Assembly (NCBI GenBank): GCA_928212115.1 | Contig: CAKMRJ010005412.1 | Coordinates: 255,517,858-255,581,857, forward strand | From: Lactuca virosa | Lineage: Eukaryota > Streptophyta > Magnoliopsida > Asterales > Asteraceae | DNA: 64,000 nucleotides | Direction of reading: 5' to 3' | Shown here: one piece after another, positions 1 to 10,405 of the stretch | Position numbering within the stretch: position 1 is the stretch's first letter | Layout of the letters: each line of letters starts with the position of its first letter | Notes under the pieces: model-generated | The model's input: the letters and a program-made list of their open reading frames with translations, nothing else | Databases searched by the model: none | Told to the model about the DNA's origin: nothing | Translations under genes and position numbers: made by a program

Positions 1-748
1 GTACGCCCATCGTACTCACTAAGTCGAATCAGTTGACTTTGACCTGGATTTTGACTAGGGTTTGACCTAGGGGTATTTTAGGTATTTTGATCTGTATGCT
101 GAGATTTTTGTTACTGAATTCATTAAGGTGACTGGTTGAGTTGATCTAGGAGCGACGTGCTATTCAGTTTTCTAATCTGTCTGTGAGGTGAGTTTTCTCA
201 TTGTATCCATGGGTCGAAGGCACCAATGTCGGCCCATTATTGTATTATTTAGGCTTATAACTATTGTGTGGTTTACATGAGTTTGTATGATGGGTTGAAT
301 AAACCCTAGGGCAGGCCCCATTATCGTATGTTTGGGTTGAAATAGACCCAGGGCGGGGCTCACTATTGTATGATCGGGTGGAAAGATACCACAGGGCAAG
401 GCCCATATGTGTTGATCGAGTTGAAATACACCCCAGGGCGGGGCCCGTATATGTATATCGGGTTGGTTAAACCCCAGGGTTAAGCCCAGTTGTATGTTTT
501 AGTATGTGGTATTTTGGGGAACTCACTAAGCTTTGTGCTTACAATTTATGTTTATGGTTTCAGGTACTTCTGGTTCGAAAGGGAAGGGTCCGACGTGATG
601 GTGCAGCATCCTCCCCTCATGATTTCCGCATTCTGAATAATTATACTTTGATTTTTTGAATATTATGACGTTTGATTTTGAACAATTGATGAATGAATTG
701 ATATACTTCCAAATGAAAATTTTTATTATTGTTTTTTGGGACGTTACA
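1..748 (+). mobile_element. 3' part of a Ty3/gypsy-type LTR (LTR I), cut by the window edge
   Basis: The stretch resembles the reverse complement of the LTRs of element A. It has a GTACGC..CGTAC-type palindrome at its start, then TTGACTTTGACC-type text, the box AACTCACTAAGCTT near 520, and an end at GGGACGTTACA (748). LTR G ends in nearly the same way at 29464. No primer-binding site follows 748, so this is a solo LTR or the 3' LTR of an element lying to the left. No coding sequence is seen. The clade (chromovirus, Tekay-like) is inferred only from similarity to A. Confidence 0.75.
283..492. repeat. degenerate tandem repeat of about 43 bp inside LTR I
   Basis: Four to five imperfect copies of a unit carrying GGGTTGAAATA, then ACCCCAGGGCGGGGC, then a TATTGTATG-like tail. 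Unit lengths read by eye are 41-44 bp. The array lies between the palindrome region and the conserved AACTCACTAAGC box. Other LTRs here have unrelated arrays in a similar place. Confidence 0.7.
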
Positions 749-766
749 TTTATTACATAAACATAC

Positions 767-862
<96 letters not shown>

Positions 863-980
863 GTATGTATAATATGTATATATAATATAAAAACAATAAA
901 AAAGAACAAAGTTTCATTTGCAAACCTTTGAGTTGTTGCAAGAGATTGGTCTACATTGCCTTTCATTTTCATTTGAAAGA
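749..980. other. remnant of pre-insertion flank with a (TA)n microsatellite
   Basis: Spacer between LTR I and LTR G. A long TA run occupies about 773-860. The last five bases, AAAGA (976-980), recur at 29465-29469 directly after LTR G, so this stretch was once joined to 29465 onward. No gene is seen. Short frames across the TA run are composition artefacts. Confidence 0.75.
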
Positions 981-1056
981 TGTAACACCAAGTTCCAGGT
1001 ATAACTACTTTTGTTGTTTTGGCCATTTAAGACTTATGCACATAAGGTTTTGGTGG

Positions 1057-1879
1057 CCACGACGTGGTGGTGATAGCACCACGATGTGGCTGCACCCGAT
1101 GGAACGCACAATAATTTGGGGCGCCACGTCGTGGTAGGGTATTGGCCATGTCGTAGCGGCTGCCAGCATGCAAAACCCTAATTTTCCGGGCTTTAATCCA
1201 TATTTAAGGGATGTGATGGCTAGGGTTTGCACACACTCGACCTCCATCACCTCCCTTTAATCACAAGCAAGCCCTAGCCTCCATTTTTGAGTTCTTGAAG
1301 CGTTTGTGGTGATTTTTGGTGTCTTGAAGGAGAATAAGGTGTCCCTTGAGCATTGATCCAGTAAGAAAGTTCCCTCACCACCTTATTGCTTATATTCTGG
1401 ACCTTTGTAAGTCCACAAGATCAAATCTGTATGTATTATTCTTTTAGATCTAGGGTTCTAGGCACTTTTCTCCAAGTTTGTGATAGTTTGAGTGGATGGA
1501 TTCCATAAAGTTAGGAGCTTTATAGATCCTTGAGGTCCCTTTGTAGTTTCTTGTTCTAAATCTGAAGTATTATTGAGTTTTGTTTCTATGCATGAGGTTT
1601 TGACCTTATTTTCACCATTTTTGACCTAGCTAGAGTTCAAGACATGCATTGGACATGCATGTATATAAAGCAATAATTTTTATGACTCATTGGGTGTAAG
1701 AAAGCCTTCTAGAAGAGATGAGTGTGTGGTCTAATGGATTAAGGGCTTAATCCATTAAGCTGTCCTGGAATAGTTCCCACAACGTGGCGAATTGCTCACC
1801 ATGTCATGGCATATGGGGTTCTTGCGATTGTTTTGTCCTGAGGTTGCCACGTCGTGGCAGATGCTTGTTCACGACGTGG
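1057..1879. promoter_or_regulatory. array of CCACGTCGTGG-type palindromes in LTR G
   Basis: Dyad words lie at 1057-1067, 1079-1089, 1124-1134, 1777-1787, 1799-1809, 1847-1857 and 1870-1879, with a decayed copy near 1145. Most contain an ACGT core, which plant bZIP factors bind. The location is probably U3. A regulatory role is inferred from repetition and symmetry, not shown. Confidence 0.55.
1745..1760. promoter_or_regulatory. near-palindrome GCTTAATCCATTAAGC in LTR G
   Basis: A 16-bp dyad with one central mismatch. The perfect version GCTTAATGCATTAAGC is in the LTR of element A at 4271-4286, and a variant is at 12128-12143. Its presence in LTRs of different families suggests a conserved LTR box of unknown role. 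Confidence 0.45.
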
Positions 1880-2132
1880 TGGCCATTAAAGTTGACTTTT
1901 GGGCTATTGACTTTAATCGTTGACCGTTGACTTTTGACCATGTTTGACTTTAGGTCAACTTGAGGGTTTTGGGCTATAGATTGAGGATGTACCTATGATT
2001 TGTTATAGGTGACTCTTAGCACCAGTATTTGTTCCGTGAGAGTTGTGTTGTTGTCTGCTAGCCGATGAGGTGAGTTTTATGACTATACTTTATACCATTG
2101 TATGTATCCTTGTGTGTACGATGTTTGTATGT

Positions 2133-3029
2133 TGTGACATCCTCAAATTTAACGACCAAAAAAGACCGATTTATTTATGCTTATTTAAAATCAGAGTATC
2201 CTTTTTAAAGAATAATATCGCGGATTTTTTCCCAAAAAAACATGATAATAATATTATCAAAGCATTTTCGAAGAAATGTATTTTATTTATATTGATAACG
2301 TTGAGATGTCATCGTTAATACAGTACATAAGCACCAACGAAAATAATACAGGCCTTACACTAGTTTATCTAAACTACTGACCTATAAGCATCCATAAATT
2401 GCTCATCATAACATCACACTTGTGCTCTCGTGCCACTACCTGTAATTCAAGAAATTGAGGGGGTCAGGCTTGGGGGCCTGGTGAGCACATAGGGTTTTCA
2501 ACCCACAAAAACTAAATTCTTTTAATTATATATTTTCATCAAAAACATTTAACCTGATTACCCCTTCCCATTATCCTCACTTTCAGTCACTATAACATCT
2601 AATTCAGGGGACCTATCCTAAGGAATCATCTTCGGGATAGATAATACTGCTCAGGGCTACCTTAGCAATATATGTACATAAGGCAACCATGGTGGGATGG
2701 AGTACACCTGGTGGACACTTAGTTAAAAAAACATGTATAGGTTGCGAGCCTGCTAGCGTTCCACTGGACTTTCTAGAATAGCCTGTGGTCGTCATCTATA
2801 CTCCGCTAGACGACTGAATCATCTTTAAATTCAAGGCCTCTCATCATCTATATCATCTTTCATCTCTCATCAATATCATCTTTCATCTCTGATCTATATC
2901 ATCTTACATCTACCCATCTTTATCCAATGTATTTTATAGGTAATAATCATACTTATACAGTTTAAATCAAGTAAAACATGTATAAAATCGTTTATCTAGC
3001 ATAGATATCAGGAAACATAGATAATAGGC

Positions 3030-3065
<36 letters not shown>

Positions 3066-3812
3066 TGTAATTATCTTAAATACTTTATATCTATGTGTAA
3101 GATGAAAGTAACTATGTATTCACTTGCTAAAGTGATGACTCAAAACTTGGACAGCGCTTCGCTTTAGAACTTGGCTTTTCCTTTGACGTGACCTAGGTTC
3201 AATTAACACTAAGTCTTAGGCTAACATTCCTTATAAATAAAGATAGCCTAGATCCATCATAAATTCCAAAGTCTACTGATCTATAGCTGATAAGGGACAA
3301 CCAGGCAGGATCATATCGGAGGTAGGATCCATTTGGTATACAGAGTATATTGTTTGGAAATACCACTTTAAACACCTCACTAAATCCATCCTAGACATCA
3401 TACTTGTAAGTAGATCAATCAGTAATATGACATTGGAACTACTGACAAATCTTATTTATAAATTCATAACAACGACTATGAATTTTAAACATAAATTACA
3501 CTAGAATAAAACAGAGTGTAATTTAACATACATAGATTCCATGGACAAAAGTCCAGAAATTACACTGGCAGAACTTTGGGCTGATACCTACTAGATACCG
3601 GGCTCCTAGGGACTTCTGACTTGCCAAAATATCCTAACTACTAAGGAGAAATTCAGACCAAAAGAGTAGAAATAGAGTGAGAGAGAGAGAACGTTGTGGA
3701 AAAGGAATAACCTTATGGTGTCTATATATATATAGGTTAAGATATGGGCATGCGCGCCATCCAAGGGCCTTACGCACTGCACACATGGTCTATGTGCTTG
3801 CTCGGGTGTGGT
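2133..3812 (-). mobile_element. LTR H (solo LTR), segment 1
   Basis: Begins TGTGACATCC, the same start as LTR F (13632) and close to LTR C (38394). In C this LTR precedes a polypurine tract and pol on the minus strand, so H is read as minus-oriented. TSD TATGT lies at 2128-2132 and 28988-28992. H continues at 12902-13631 and 28828-28987, and its total is about 2.6 kb with no internal domain. It contains a TA microsatellite near 3031-3062 and an AG-rich stretch near 3676. No gene is seen in this 1.7 kb. Confidence 0.88.
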
Positions 3813-5048
3813 TGCAACACTCCAAAAATCACAATAAATTTAAAATTTTCAAAATCAACCATTAATCAACATTATTTACAAAAAGGTCATTGTTTCAAAA
3901 GCATTATTTCCAAATCAGATTTTTTCCCAAGACCCAGCGACATAAAATAGGAAGTTGTGTACAATCACGCCTTTGCCTTCCCACGATCCTCAGAAGTACC
4001 TCAAATGATAAACTAAAAACTGTAAGCCAAATCTTAGTGAGTTCCCCCAAAGTACCAACACACACATACATATAACACACACATACCCCTAGGTCAAAGG
4101 TCAAGGTCACAGAGTCAACTCAGTCCACTCAGTTGAGTACGCGGGGCGTACTCAGCTCCTACGCTGGGCGTACACAAGCCTTGACCGGGATCGGGCAGTT
4201 GACCCCGTACATGCGGTGTACGCTGGGTTACGCACGACGTACACACTGAAACCCATTTTTCTTAATAAGGGCTTAATGCATTAAGCTCTCACGTCCCATT
4301 TGCAGATCCAAGGTCAAAAAACCACTGAGAGTCATAAAGTTTCCAACTTTATGACTTTGCATGCCAATTAATACCAACAAACTTAACTTCTTAACACTTA
4401 AAGACCATTCTAGAGCATGCATGGGGAAGCACTAAGCATCAAGACCTCATTTTTATGACTCTAGACCCCTCATTGGGTCTGAAAGGACGACTTATTTGGT
4501 TAAGAGCATGCCATGCTCAAGAATCACCATAGTTGGGGACCAAAAATGCCCTAAATGAAGAAATGACTAGATCTATAAGAAAAGATGATCAAGCAAGGAG
4601 CTTTTTACCCCCTGAAGGTTGCTAGCAAGTAGATAATCCCAGATCCAAGCTTCTTCCAAGCTCCAAGGTCCTTCTAGCACCTTCTTCTTCTTCTTCTTCT
4701 TCTTCTTCAAGAACACAACCAAAACACACAAATGAGATCAAAATGCACTCTTCTCACTTAGGGTTCGCTAGAGGGACAATTTTTAGGTGGAGGCTGATAA
4801 GGGTGAAGGTCTTGGGGCCATAAAGAGGGTTATATAGGGTAAAAACCCTCAAACTAGGGTTTTGGGTCTGAACAGCGTATGCGCTGCATACCTGAGGAGT
4901 ATGTTGGGTGTACGCTTGTAAAGCCCGCTTCCTTCATGCATGGGTATGCCATGTGTACACCCCGAGTACGCACGACGTACGGACCAAAAAAAACCAACCT
5001 TTTAAAAATTTAGGGTAAAATATGTACCGTCTCGGAACGGGTGTTACA
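3813..5048 (-). repeat. 3' LTR of element A (internally deleted)
   Basis: Plus-strand start TGCAACACTCC, end GGGTGTTACA. It matches 11190-12896 along its length but jumps from the text at about 4075 to text matching about 11935 of the other LTR, a deletion of roughly 470 bp. It holds GTACGC..GCGTAC words (4136-4250 and 4870-4985) and a (CTT)n run at 4681-4708. Confidence 0.9.
4271..4355. promoter_or_regulatory. LTR palindrome and hairpin
   Basis: Perfect 16-bp palindrome GCTTAATGCATTAAGC (4271-4286). Then a perfect 11-bp inverted repeat GTCATAAAGTT (4331-4341) / AACTTTATGAC (4345-4355) around TCC. Both recur in the other LTR (12128-12143 with changes; 12188-12212) and, weaker, in LTR E. Confidence 0.5.
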
Positions 5049-5065
5049 ATTCTCTCCCACTTAAA
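5049..5065 (-). other. polypurine tract of element A
   Basis: In the sense strand AAGTGGGAGAGAAT runs directly into the LTR start TGTAACACCC. This is the expected site for plus-strand priming and it fixes the inner border of the 3' LTR at 5048. Confidence 0.85.
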
Positions 5066-5521
5066 CTATACTTTTTCCTCGAAGTCAGATGCTGCGAATA
5101 ACTCAGGATAATGCTCCCGCATCTCCACCTCTGGCTCCCAGGTCCACTCGGAGCCTTTCCGATGTTTACACTGAACCTTTACCAAAGGTATCTCCTTGTT
5201 GCGTAAGACTTTCATCTTTCTCTCCACCACCACTACCGACCTCTCAATATAATTCAGGTAATCATTGACCTGAATATCATCCAAAAGGACCACTGCCTCA
5301 TCATTCAACATGCACTTCCGGAACTGCGAAACATGGAAAGTGTTGTGGATCTGACCGAGCTCACTCGACAAATCCAACCGGTAGGCCACCCTGCCTACCC
5401 TGGCGATCACACAGAACGGTCCAATATACCGGGAACCGAACTTCCCCTGCTTCCTAAAGTGTATCACACCCTTCCAGGGTGAGACCTTCAATAGCACCAT
5501 ATCGCCGACCTGGAAATCCAA
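5066..5521 (-). pseudogene. element A integrase C-terminus with chromodomain
   Basis: An open stretch of 151 codons. It has the GPY/F module typical of gypsy integrases (VGDMVLLKVSPWKG, then RYIGPFCV and AYRLDL, then IHNTFHVSQFRKC). A chromodomain-like tail follows, with paired aromatic/tryptophan positions (KVQCKHRKGSEWTWEPE) and HYPELF near the end. In this family the chromodomain is thought to guide insertion to particular chromatin. The preceding linker (5522-5569) is broken by a stop, so the protein cannot be made whole. It ends a few bases before the polypurine tract, as expected for Tekay/Del elements. Confidence 0.9.
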
Positions 5522-5569
5522 TTCTGATCGACGCCGATCGGCATAGCTCTTCTACCGACTTTGAGCTGT

Positions 5570-6430
5570 CTACAATCTCTGACTGATCTGATGGATGAGC
5601 TCTGTAGTATATAGGACTACCTCAGTCCTCCCCATGACTCTGTGACCAACCTCCCCCCAAAAAACTAGGGTACGACATCTCCGAGCATACAGAAGCTCAA
5701 ATGGTGGTACATTAATGTTGGAGTGATAGTTGTTGTTGTAGGAAAACTCCGCGAGAGGTAGGTAGGAATCCCAACTCCCATTAAAATCTATGACACAAAC
5801 CCACAACATATCCTCGAGTTACAGGATGGTCCGTTCACTCTGGCCGTCGGTTTGCGGATGATAAGCAGTGCTGAAATGCAGCCTCGTACCCAGTTCCTCG
5901 TGGAACTTCTGACTAAATTGCGAAGTGAACCGAACATCTCAGTCTGATATAATGGAAACCAGAACCCCATGACATGCAATAATCTCACGAACATACACAT
6001 TGGCCAGTTTCTTGGCCGATGAGCTCTCCCGGATGGCCAAAAAGTGGGCACTGTTGGTCAATCGATCCACGATGACCCATATAGCATCAAAACCCTTAGT
6101 AGTCCTCGGTAGCTTGGTGATAAAATCCATGGTGATTTGTTCCCACTTCCACATGGGAATCTCTAAAGGCTGCAACTTTCCATGGGACCTCTGGTGCTCG
6201 GCTTTGACCATCCTATAGGTTAAGCACCTCTCAATGTACCAAGCTATCTCCCTCTTCATACACGACCACTAGTAACTTAGTCTCAAATCCCACTACATCT
6301 TGGTAGCTCCCGGGTGTATCGAAAAGCGATACTTATATGCCTCCTCCAAAACTATCTATCTGACCCCGCCTGACACCGGAATCCAAACCTGACCACACCG
6401 GGTCAACAATCCCCAACTATCGGTGACAAA
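5570..6430 (-). pseudogene. element A integrase, zinc-binding region and catalytic core
   Basis: Two overlapping minus-strand frames (5570-5809 and 5939-6259) plus decayed text up to about 6430 give an integrase core. TMDFITKLPRT carries the first Asp, VSIISD the second, and the text read across 5810-5938 carries a HPQTDGQSERT-type motif with the third acid. YNNNYHSNINVPPFELLYA is the usual downstream segment. In-frame stops follow the second Asp and lie near 5810, so the DDE enzyme is lost. It would have joined the cDNA to the host chromosome. Confidence 0.85.
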
Positions 6431-6463
6431 TTTGTCGATATTGCCCCTATTCCTCTCATGTTT

Positions 6464-7830
6464 CTAGTTCTCCTTCTTGAATCCTCCCGCATGTTCCCCT
6501 CTAATCAAATCCAAAAGTAGAGAGTCAATGGATATCCTTATACACATATCTCCCGCAGAAGATCCAACCGAATTGCGGCTCAAAGCATACGCGACCACAT
6601 TCGCTTTACCCGAATGGTAAAGGATCTCGCAGTCATAGTCCTTGACCACATCCAACCACCTGTACCGCCTCATGTGCAGGTTTGACTGGTCCATAAGATA
6701 CCTCAAACTCTTGTGATCCGTGTAAACTGTACACCAGACCCCATACAGATAATGTCTCCAAATCTTGAGGGCAAACTAGGGGTGAGCAAAACCGAACCCG
6801 AAAATCCAAAAGCTGACAAAAACCAACAAAACCAAAACCGAGAAACCGAAACTGAATTCAAACCGTTGGGTTTGGGTTTAAATTTTTAAAACTGAAAAAT
6901 GGGTTTTGGGTTCGGTTTTAGTACCTCAAACTGACCTAACCCGTTGGGTTTGAAACAGACCCAACCCGATATTATTACATGTTTTTCAATGATATGTTAT
7001 AATTTGACATTCTATGTCAAAGGTAATATACGTCAAATGCAAAAGGAGGTGGATTTTGGTACTAAATTACACCAAATATATGGTTGTGGTGTTGTTTTAG
7101 TGAAATCGAGATTATTACTTGGTTGTCTGCTACTTGTTTTTGTTTCTAAAAACTTGTTAAACTTGGTTGTTGTAAACTTTTAGCAACATACTTTTGATGT
7201 TATGTTGTTGTTGAAATGGTTTTTTAAGTTTCTTAAATCTAGGTTGATAAATTTGTTTCATTTTTAAGTTAGAAAGATTTGATGAAAAATGGGTTACAAC
7301 CCAAAACTCACGGGTTTAAAAACCCCATCAACCCATGGGTTGAACCCAAAAACCAATTAAACCGACCCAAGAACCCAAAAACCAAAACCAACCAAAAACC
7401 GAACCCGACGGGTTCTAAAACCCAGAAACCGAAATACAAGGGTTGGGTTCGGTTTTACCCCAAAACCGACCTAACCCGACCCATGCTCACCCCTAGGGAA
7501 AACATCACTGCCCCCACCTCCAGATCATGAGTAAGATAGCATGCCTCATGCGGCTTCAGCTGCTGAGAAGCATACGCAATCACTCACCCCCTTTGCATAA
7601 GAACTTCCCCCAAACCAGTGATGGATGCATCACAAAATACCAAGAAATCCTCGACACCCTCCGTAAGGGTCAACATTGGGGCCTCACATAACCTCTGTCA
7701 CAGTGTCTCTAACGCCATCTGCTGCTCCGAGCCCCAACGGAAATCTACGCCCTTCCTCGTCAGACAAGTGAGGGGTACATCAATCTTGGAGAAATCCTGG
7801 ATAAATCTTCGATAATATCTTGCTAAACCC
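6464..7830 (-). pseudogene. element A RNase H, split by the MITE
   Basis: Left part 6464-6776 encodes DHKSLRYLMDQ, RYRWLDVVKDYDCEI and YHSGKANVVAYALSR (usually VADALSR; the Asp is Tyr here). Right part from 7504 encodes HDLEVGAVMFALKIWR and, further on, the DASHxGLG-type start read from 7560-7640. With 6777-7503 removed the two parts join in frame, so the RNase H was continuous before the MITE arrived. Function: removal of the RNA strand during reverse transcription. Confidence 0.85.
6777..7495. mobile_element. 719-bp hAT-like MITE in the RNase H of element A
   Basis: Terminal inverted repeats begin TAGGGGTGAGCA at both ends. Flanking 8-bp duplications are GGGCAAAC (6769-6776) and GGGAAAAC (7496-7503), one mismatch. 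An 8-bp TSD with a TAGGGGTG-type end is characteristic of the hAT superfamily. Subterminal regions are packed with AACCGAACCCG / CGGGTTCGGTT words, as in elements with clustered transposase-binding sites. Only a 79-codon frame (6944-7183) of no recognisable type lies inside, so it is non-autonomous. Confidence 0.88.
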
Positions 7831-8464
7831 AAGAAACTCCTGATCTCTAAGGGGGACTTCGGGACCTCCCACTGCATAACAGCCTCAATCTTGGTCGGAT
7901 CGATCAGAATCCCGTTTTGGTTATCAAGATGCCCCAGTAACTAGACCTCTCGTAATCAAAACTCACACTTCGAGAACTTGGCATACAACCGTTCCTGCCT
8001 CAATACTCCCATTGCTCTCGAAGGTGCTCCTCGTGTTGTTCTCTGGTCTTGGAATATACCAAGATATCATCAATAAAAACAATAACTGATCGATCGAGCA
8101 TCGGCCTGCACACCTGATTCATCAAATCCATGAACACCGCAGGCGCATTGGTGAGCCCAAATGGCATCACCACGAACTCGTAATGACCATAACGAGTCTA
8201 AAATGTTTTATTCTCCATGTACTCCTCTATAACCCTCACCTGATGATACCCCGACCTCATATCGATCTTGGTGAACCAAGATGCACCCTGCAACTGATCA
8301 AAGAGGTCATCAATCCACGGAAGTGGATAACGGTTCTTCACCGTCAACTTGTTCAACTCCCGGTAATCAATGCACATACGGTGTCAACCATCCTTCTTCT
8401 TGACAAACAAAAATGGTGCTCCCTACGGCGCACTACTCAGTCTGATGAACTGCTTGCCTAACAG
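7831..8464 (-). pseudogene. element A reverse transcriptase
   Basis: No long open frame survives, but the reverse complement of 8041-8190 reads GHYEFVVMPFGLTNAPAVFM and then IVFIDDILVYSK. These are RT motifs with the catalytic Asp pair in FIDDIL. 8250-8400 gives MCIDYRELNKLTVKNRYPLP, then DQLQGASWFTKIDMRSGYHQ, with stops before and after. The order follows protease and precedes RNase H, so the gene is intact in layout but disabled by several nonsense changes. Confidence 0.85.
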
Positions 8465-9123
8465 CTACTGAAGCTGAGAGGATAACTCCTGCATCTTAGG
8501 CGGTGCCAAACGGTACAACGCCTTGGCAATCAGAGCCACACCTGGCACTAGTTCAATCCTAAACTCAACCTGTCTCTCGGGAGGCACACCAGGTAACTCC
8601 TCCGGAAACACATAAGCAAACTTCCTAACAACTGGCACATCTGAAACCAATACCTACTCCACAACCCGTTTATCAACCACATAGGCAAGATAACCCATAC
8701 AACCATGCTGAATATACTGCTGAGCCCTGGCAGCTGAGCAAAACCCTGACCCAATCCTGGTACCCTCTCCATAGATGACCAGTTCTCCCCCATTTGGGGT
8801 TCGAACTAGCACTCGCTGACTCTCGCGGTCAATCACAGCACCAAACCTTCTCAGCCAATCCATCCCTACTATAACGCATACATCCCCCATGGGAATAGGA
8901 ATCAAATCAATCAGATAAGGCACACCGAAGATCTCCAAGACACAACCCTGATACACTCTGGATGCAGAAATCCGATGTTCCTTGGTGATAGAAACCTGCA
9001 ATGCACACTCCAACTCGCCAAGGGTCATATCGAAATCCCTACTAAAAGATTAAGCTACAAAGAATGGACTCGTGCCCATGTCGAATAACACAAGAGCAGG
9101 CAAAGAATTCACTAAGAATGTAC
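8465..9123 (-). pseudogene. element A protease and protease-RT linker
   Basis: In sense order: TFLVNSLPALVLFDMGTSPF is the pepsin-type protease start. The active site is normally D-S/T-G; here it reads D-M-G. After a stop come CVIVGMDWLRRFGAVIDRE (second protease half) and the linker VRKFAYVFPEELPGVPPERQ leading to RT. Frames 8654-9028 and 8465-8650 cover most of it. The Met for Ser/Thr change should kill catalysis. The protease would have matured Gag and Pol in the virus-like particle. Confidence 0.85.
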
Positions 9124-9187
9124 CTATCAGAAACATAAACATAAGCATACCATAAAATAAATGAAAGAATGATAAATGGAAACATAC
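9124..9187 (-). other. 64-nt intron-like segment between gag and protease of element A
   Basis: In the sense strand the segment starts GTATGT and ends TCTGATAG, with a U-rich interior. The text before it reads RGRAFQLTAEEARSAPDVVTG and the text after it TFLVNSLPALVLFD. Removing exactly 64 nt joins them within the Gly codon to give DVVTGTFLVN, which I recognise as the continuous sequence of Tekay-type proteins. With the segment kept, the frame shifts by one (64 is 21x3+1) and ends at a stop about 23 codons beyond the 3' splice site. A GT..AG intron is the simplest reading. A chance small insertion with these borders is the alternative. Confidence 0.65.
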
Positions 9188-10405
9188 CAGTAACGACGTC
9201 TGGCGCGGACCTGGCCTCCTCTGCCGTGAGCTGAAAAGCGCGACCTCGAGCCCTCGGGGGCTCGCCCTACCCTGGCGCCCATTGGTGATCCTCAAAGTAG
9301 CTGGCGCTGGAGCCTGCGCCAGTCTTGCAGTGAGCAAAGGACAGTTGGCCATCACATGGCCAACCTGCTCACAGTGATAACAGATCCTGATGGTCGGTGT
9401 TGGAACCTGTTGGCGATAGTCCTTGGCGTAATGCCCCTCCTTGCCACATTTGTGGCACCCAAAAGTAGATCGACAATGATCATCATGAATATTTCTGCAC
9501 TTTCCACAAGTGTCACCCCTCTGACTCCCAGATCTCACATCAGCGGCCTTGAACCACTTCGCTGCAGGCTGTGACTGGACCGGCGCCTGCCTCTGCTCCA
9601 TCGTTGGGAGATCCAACTCAATCTACCGCCTCCTAGCGGCCTCCTGTAACTCCACAAGTGTACCATAGCACTGAGTAGACATAAATTGGCGGATATCCGT
9701 CTTGAGCATGCTCAAGTACCGGGTCATCTGAGCTTGCTCAAAAGCAGCAAACTCAGGACAAAACAATGCTCTCTCAGTGAACATCTTGGTGATCTCCGTC
9801 ACCGACTCAGTCCCTCGCCTCAAGTCCAAATACTCCTTGGCTAATCTCTCCCTCTCAACCAATGGAACATATCTTGTGCGGAACATCTCAGAGAACTGCT
9901 ACCATGAAACAGCAGCCCTCTACTCTGGAGTATAAGAGCTAGTAACCAACATCCACCAATCGTTCGCCCCCACCCTGAGAAGGTTCAGGGCGCACTTGAC
10001 CATCTGGTCAGCTGGACAAGAGCAAGTAAAGAAACATCCCTCAACATCGGAAAACCACCTCATAGCAATGATCAGATCTTGAACCCCATCGAACACCAGG
10101 GGCTTCATATTGTCGAAGTCCCAGTACTGGAAGGATCGCTCTCCACGAACCCCAACGGCCGCAACTGTCGTGGTAGCTGCAACAACATTAGCCTTAGTAA
10201 GTGCAGCATAATGGTCATCAAAGTACTTAATCATGGTGGTCTTGGTAGACCCGAACAACTTCAGTATCTTCCCTCGGATAACAATCACAACCTCAGAAGA
10301 AATCAATGCCCTAATCTCATCCTCAGTCAACCTTGACATATCCTGGCCACTCGCTCCAGCTCCTGACTCGAATCTCCTTGTGACCCCATACTGAAAATAA
10401 ACCAT
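9188..10405 (-). pseudogene. element A gag (nucleocapsid with two zinc knuckles)
   Basis: Three pieces in sense order. 10405-9920 carries the gag N-part (YWDFDNMKPLVFDGVQD, then WWMLVTSSYTPE). 9886-9623 is typical retrotransposon gag helix text (FRTRYVPLVERERLAKEYLDL, truncated here). From 9616 come two CCHC knuckles: CHKCGKEGHYAKDY (last Cys now Tyr) and CYHCEQVGHVMANC (intact). Stops separate the pieces at about 9917 and 9620, and a 1-nt shift lies between the second knuckle and the RGRAFQLTAEEA tail. Gag would have formed the particle and packaged RNA. Assignment to Tekay/Del comes from the two-knuckle layout and the pol clade. Confidence 0.85.

Larger units (their letters stand above)
981..2132 (+). 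mobile_element. LTR G (solo LTR), left segment; outermost layer of the nest
   Basis: Starts TGTAACACC at 981 and is interrupted at 2132 by LTR H. It resumes at 28993 and ends at 29464 (GGGACGTTTCA). The 5-bp duplication AAAGA flanks it at 976-980 and 29465-29469, so both outer ends are intact. After removing the nested material no internal region remains, which makes it a solo LTR of about 1.6 kb. The TSD for the H insertion, TATGT, is at 2128-2132. The end sequence is gypsy-like. No coding capacity is seen. Confidence 0.9.

Noticed and set aside
753..1026. minus-strand frames rich in Tyr and Ile
   Set aside because: Translation of the TA microsatellite.
6944..7530. frames of 79 and 83 codons inside the MITE
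   Set aside because: No resemblance to a hAT transposase; the second reads through the subterminal AACCGAACCC words.
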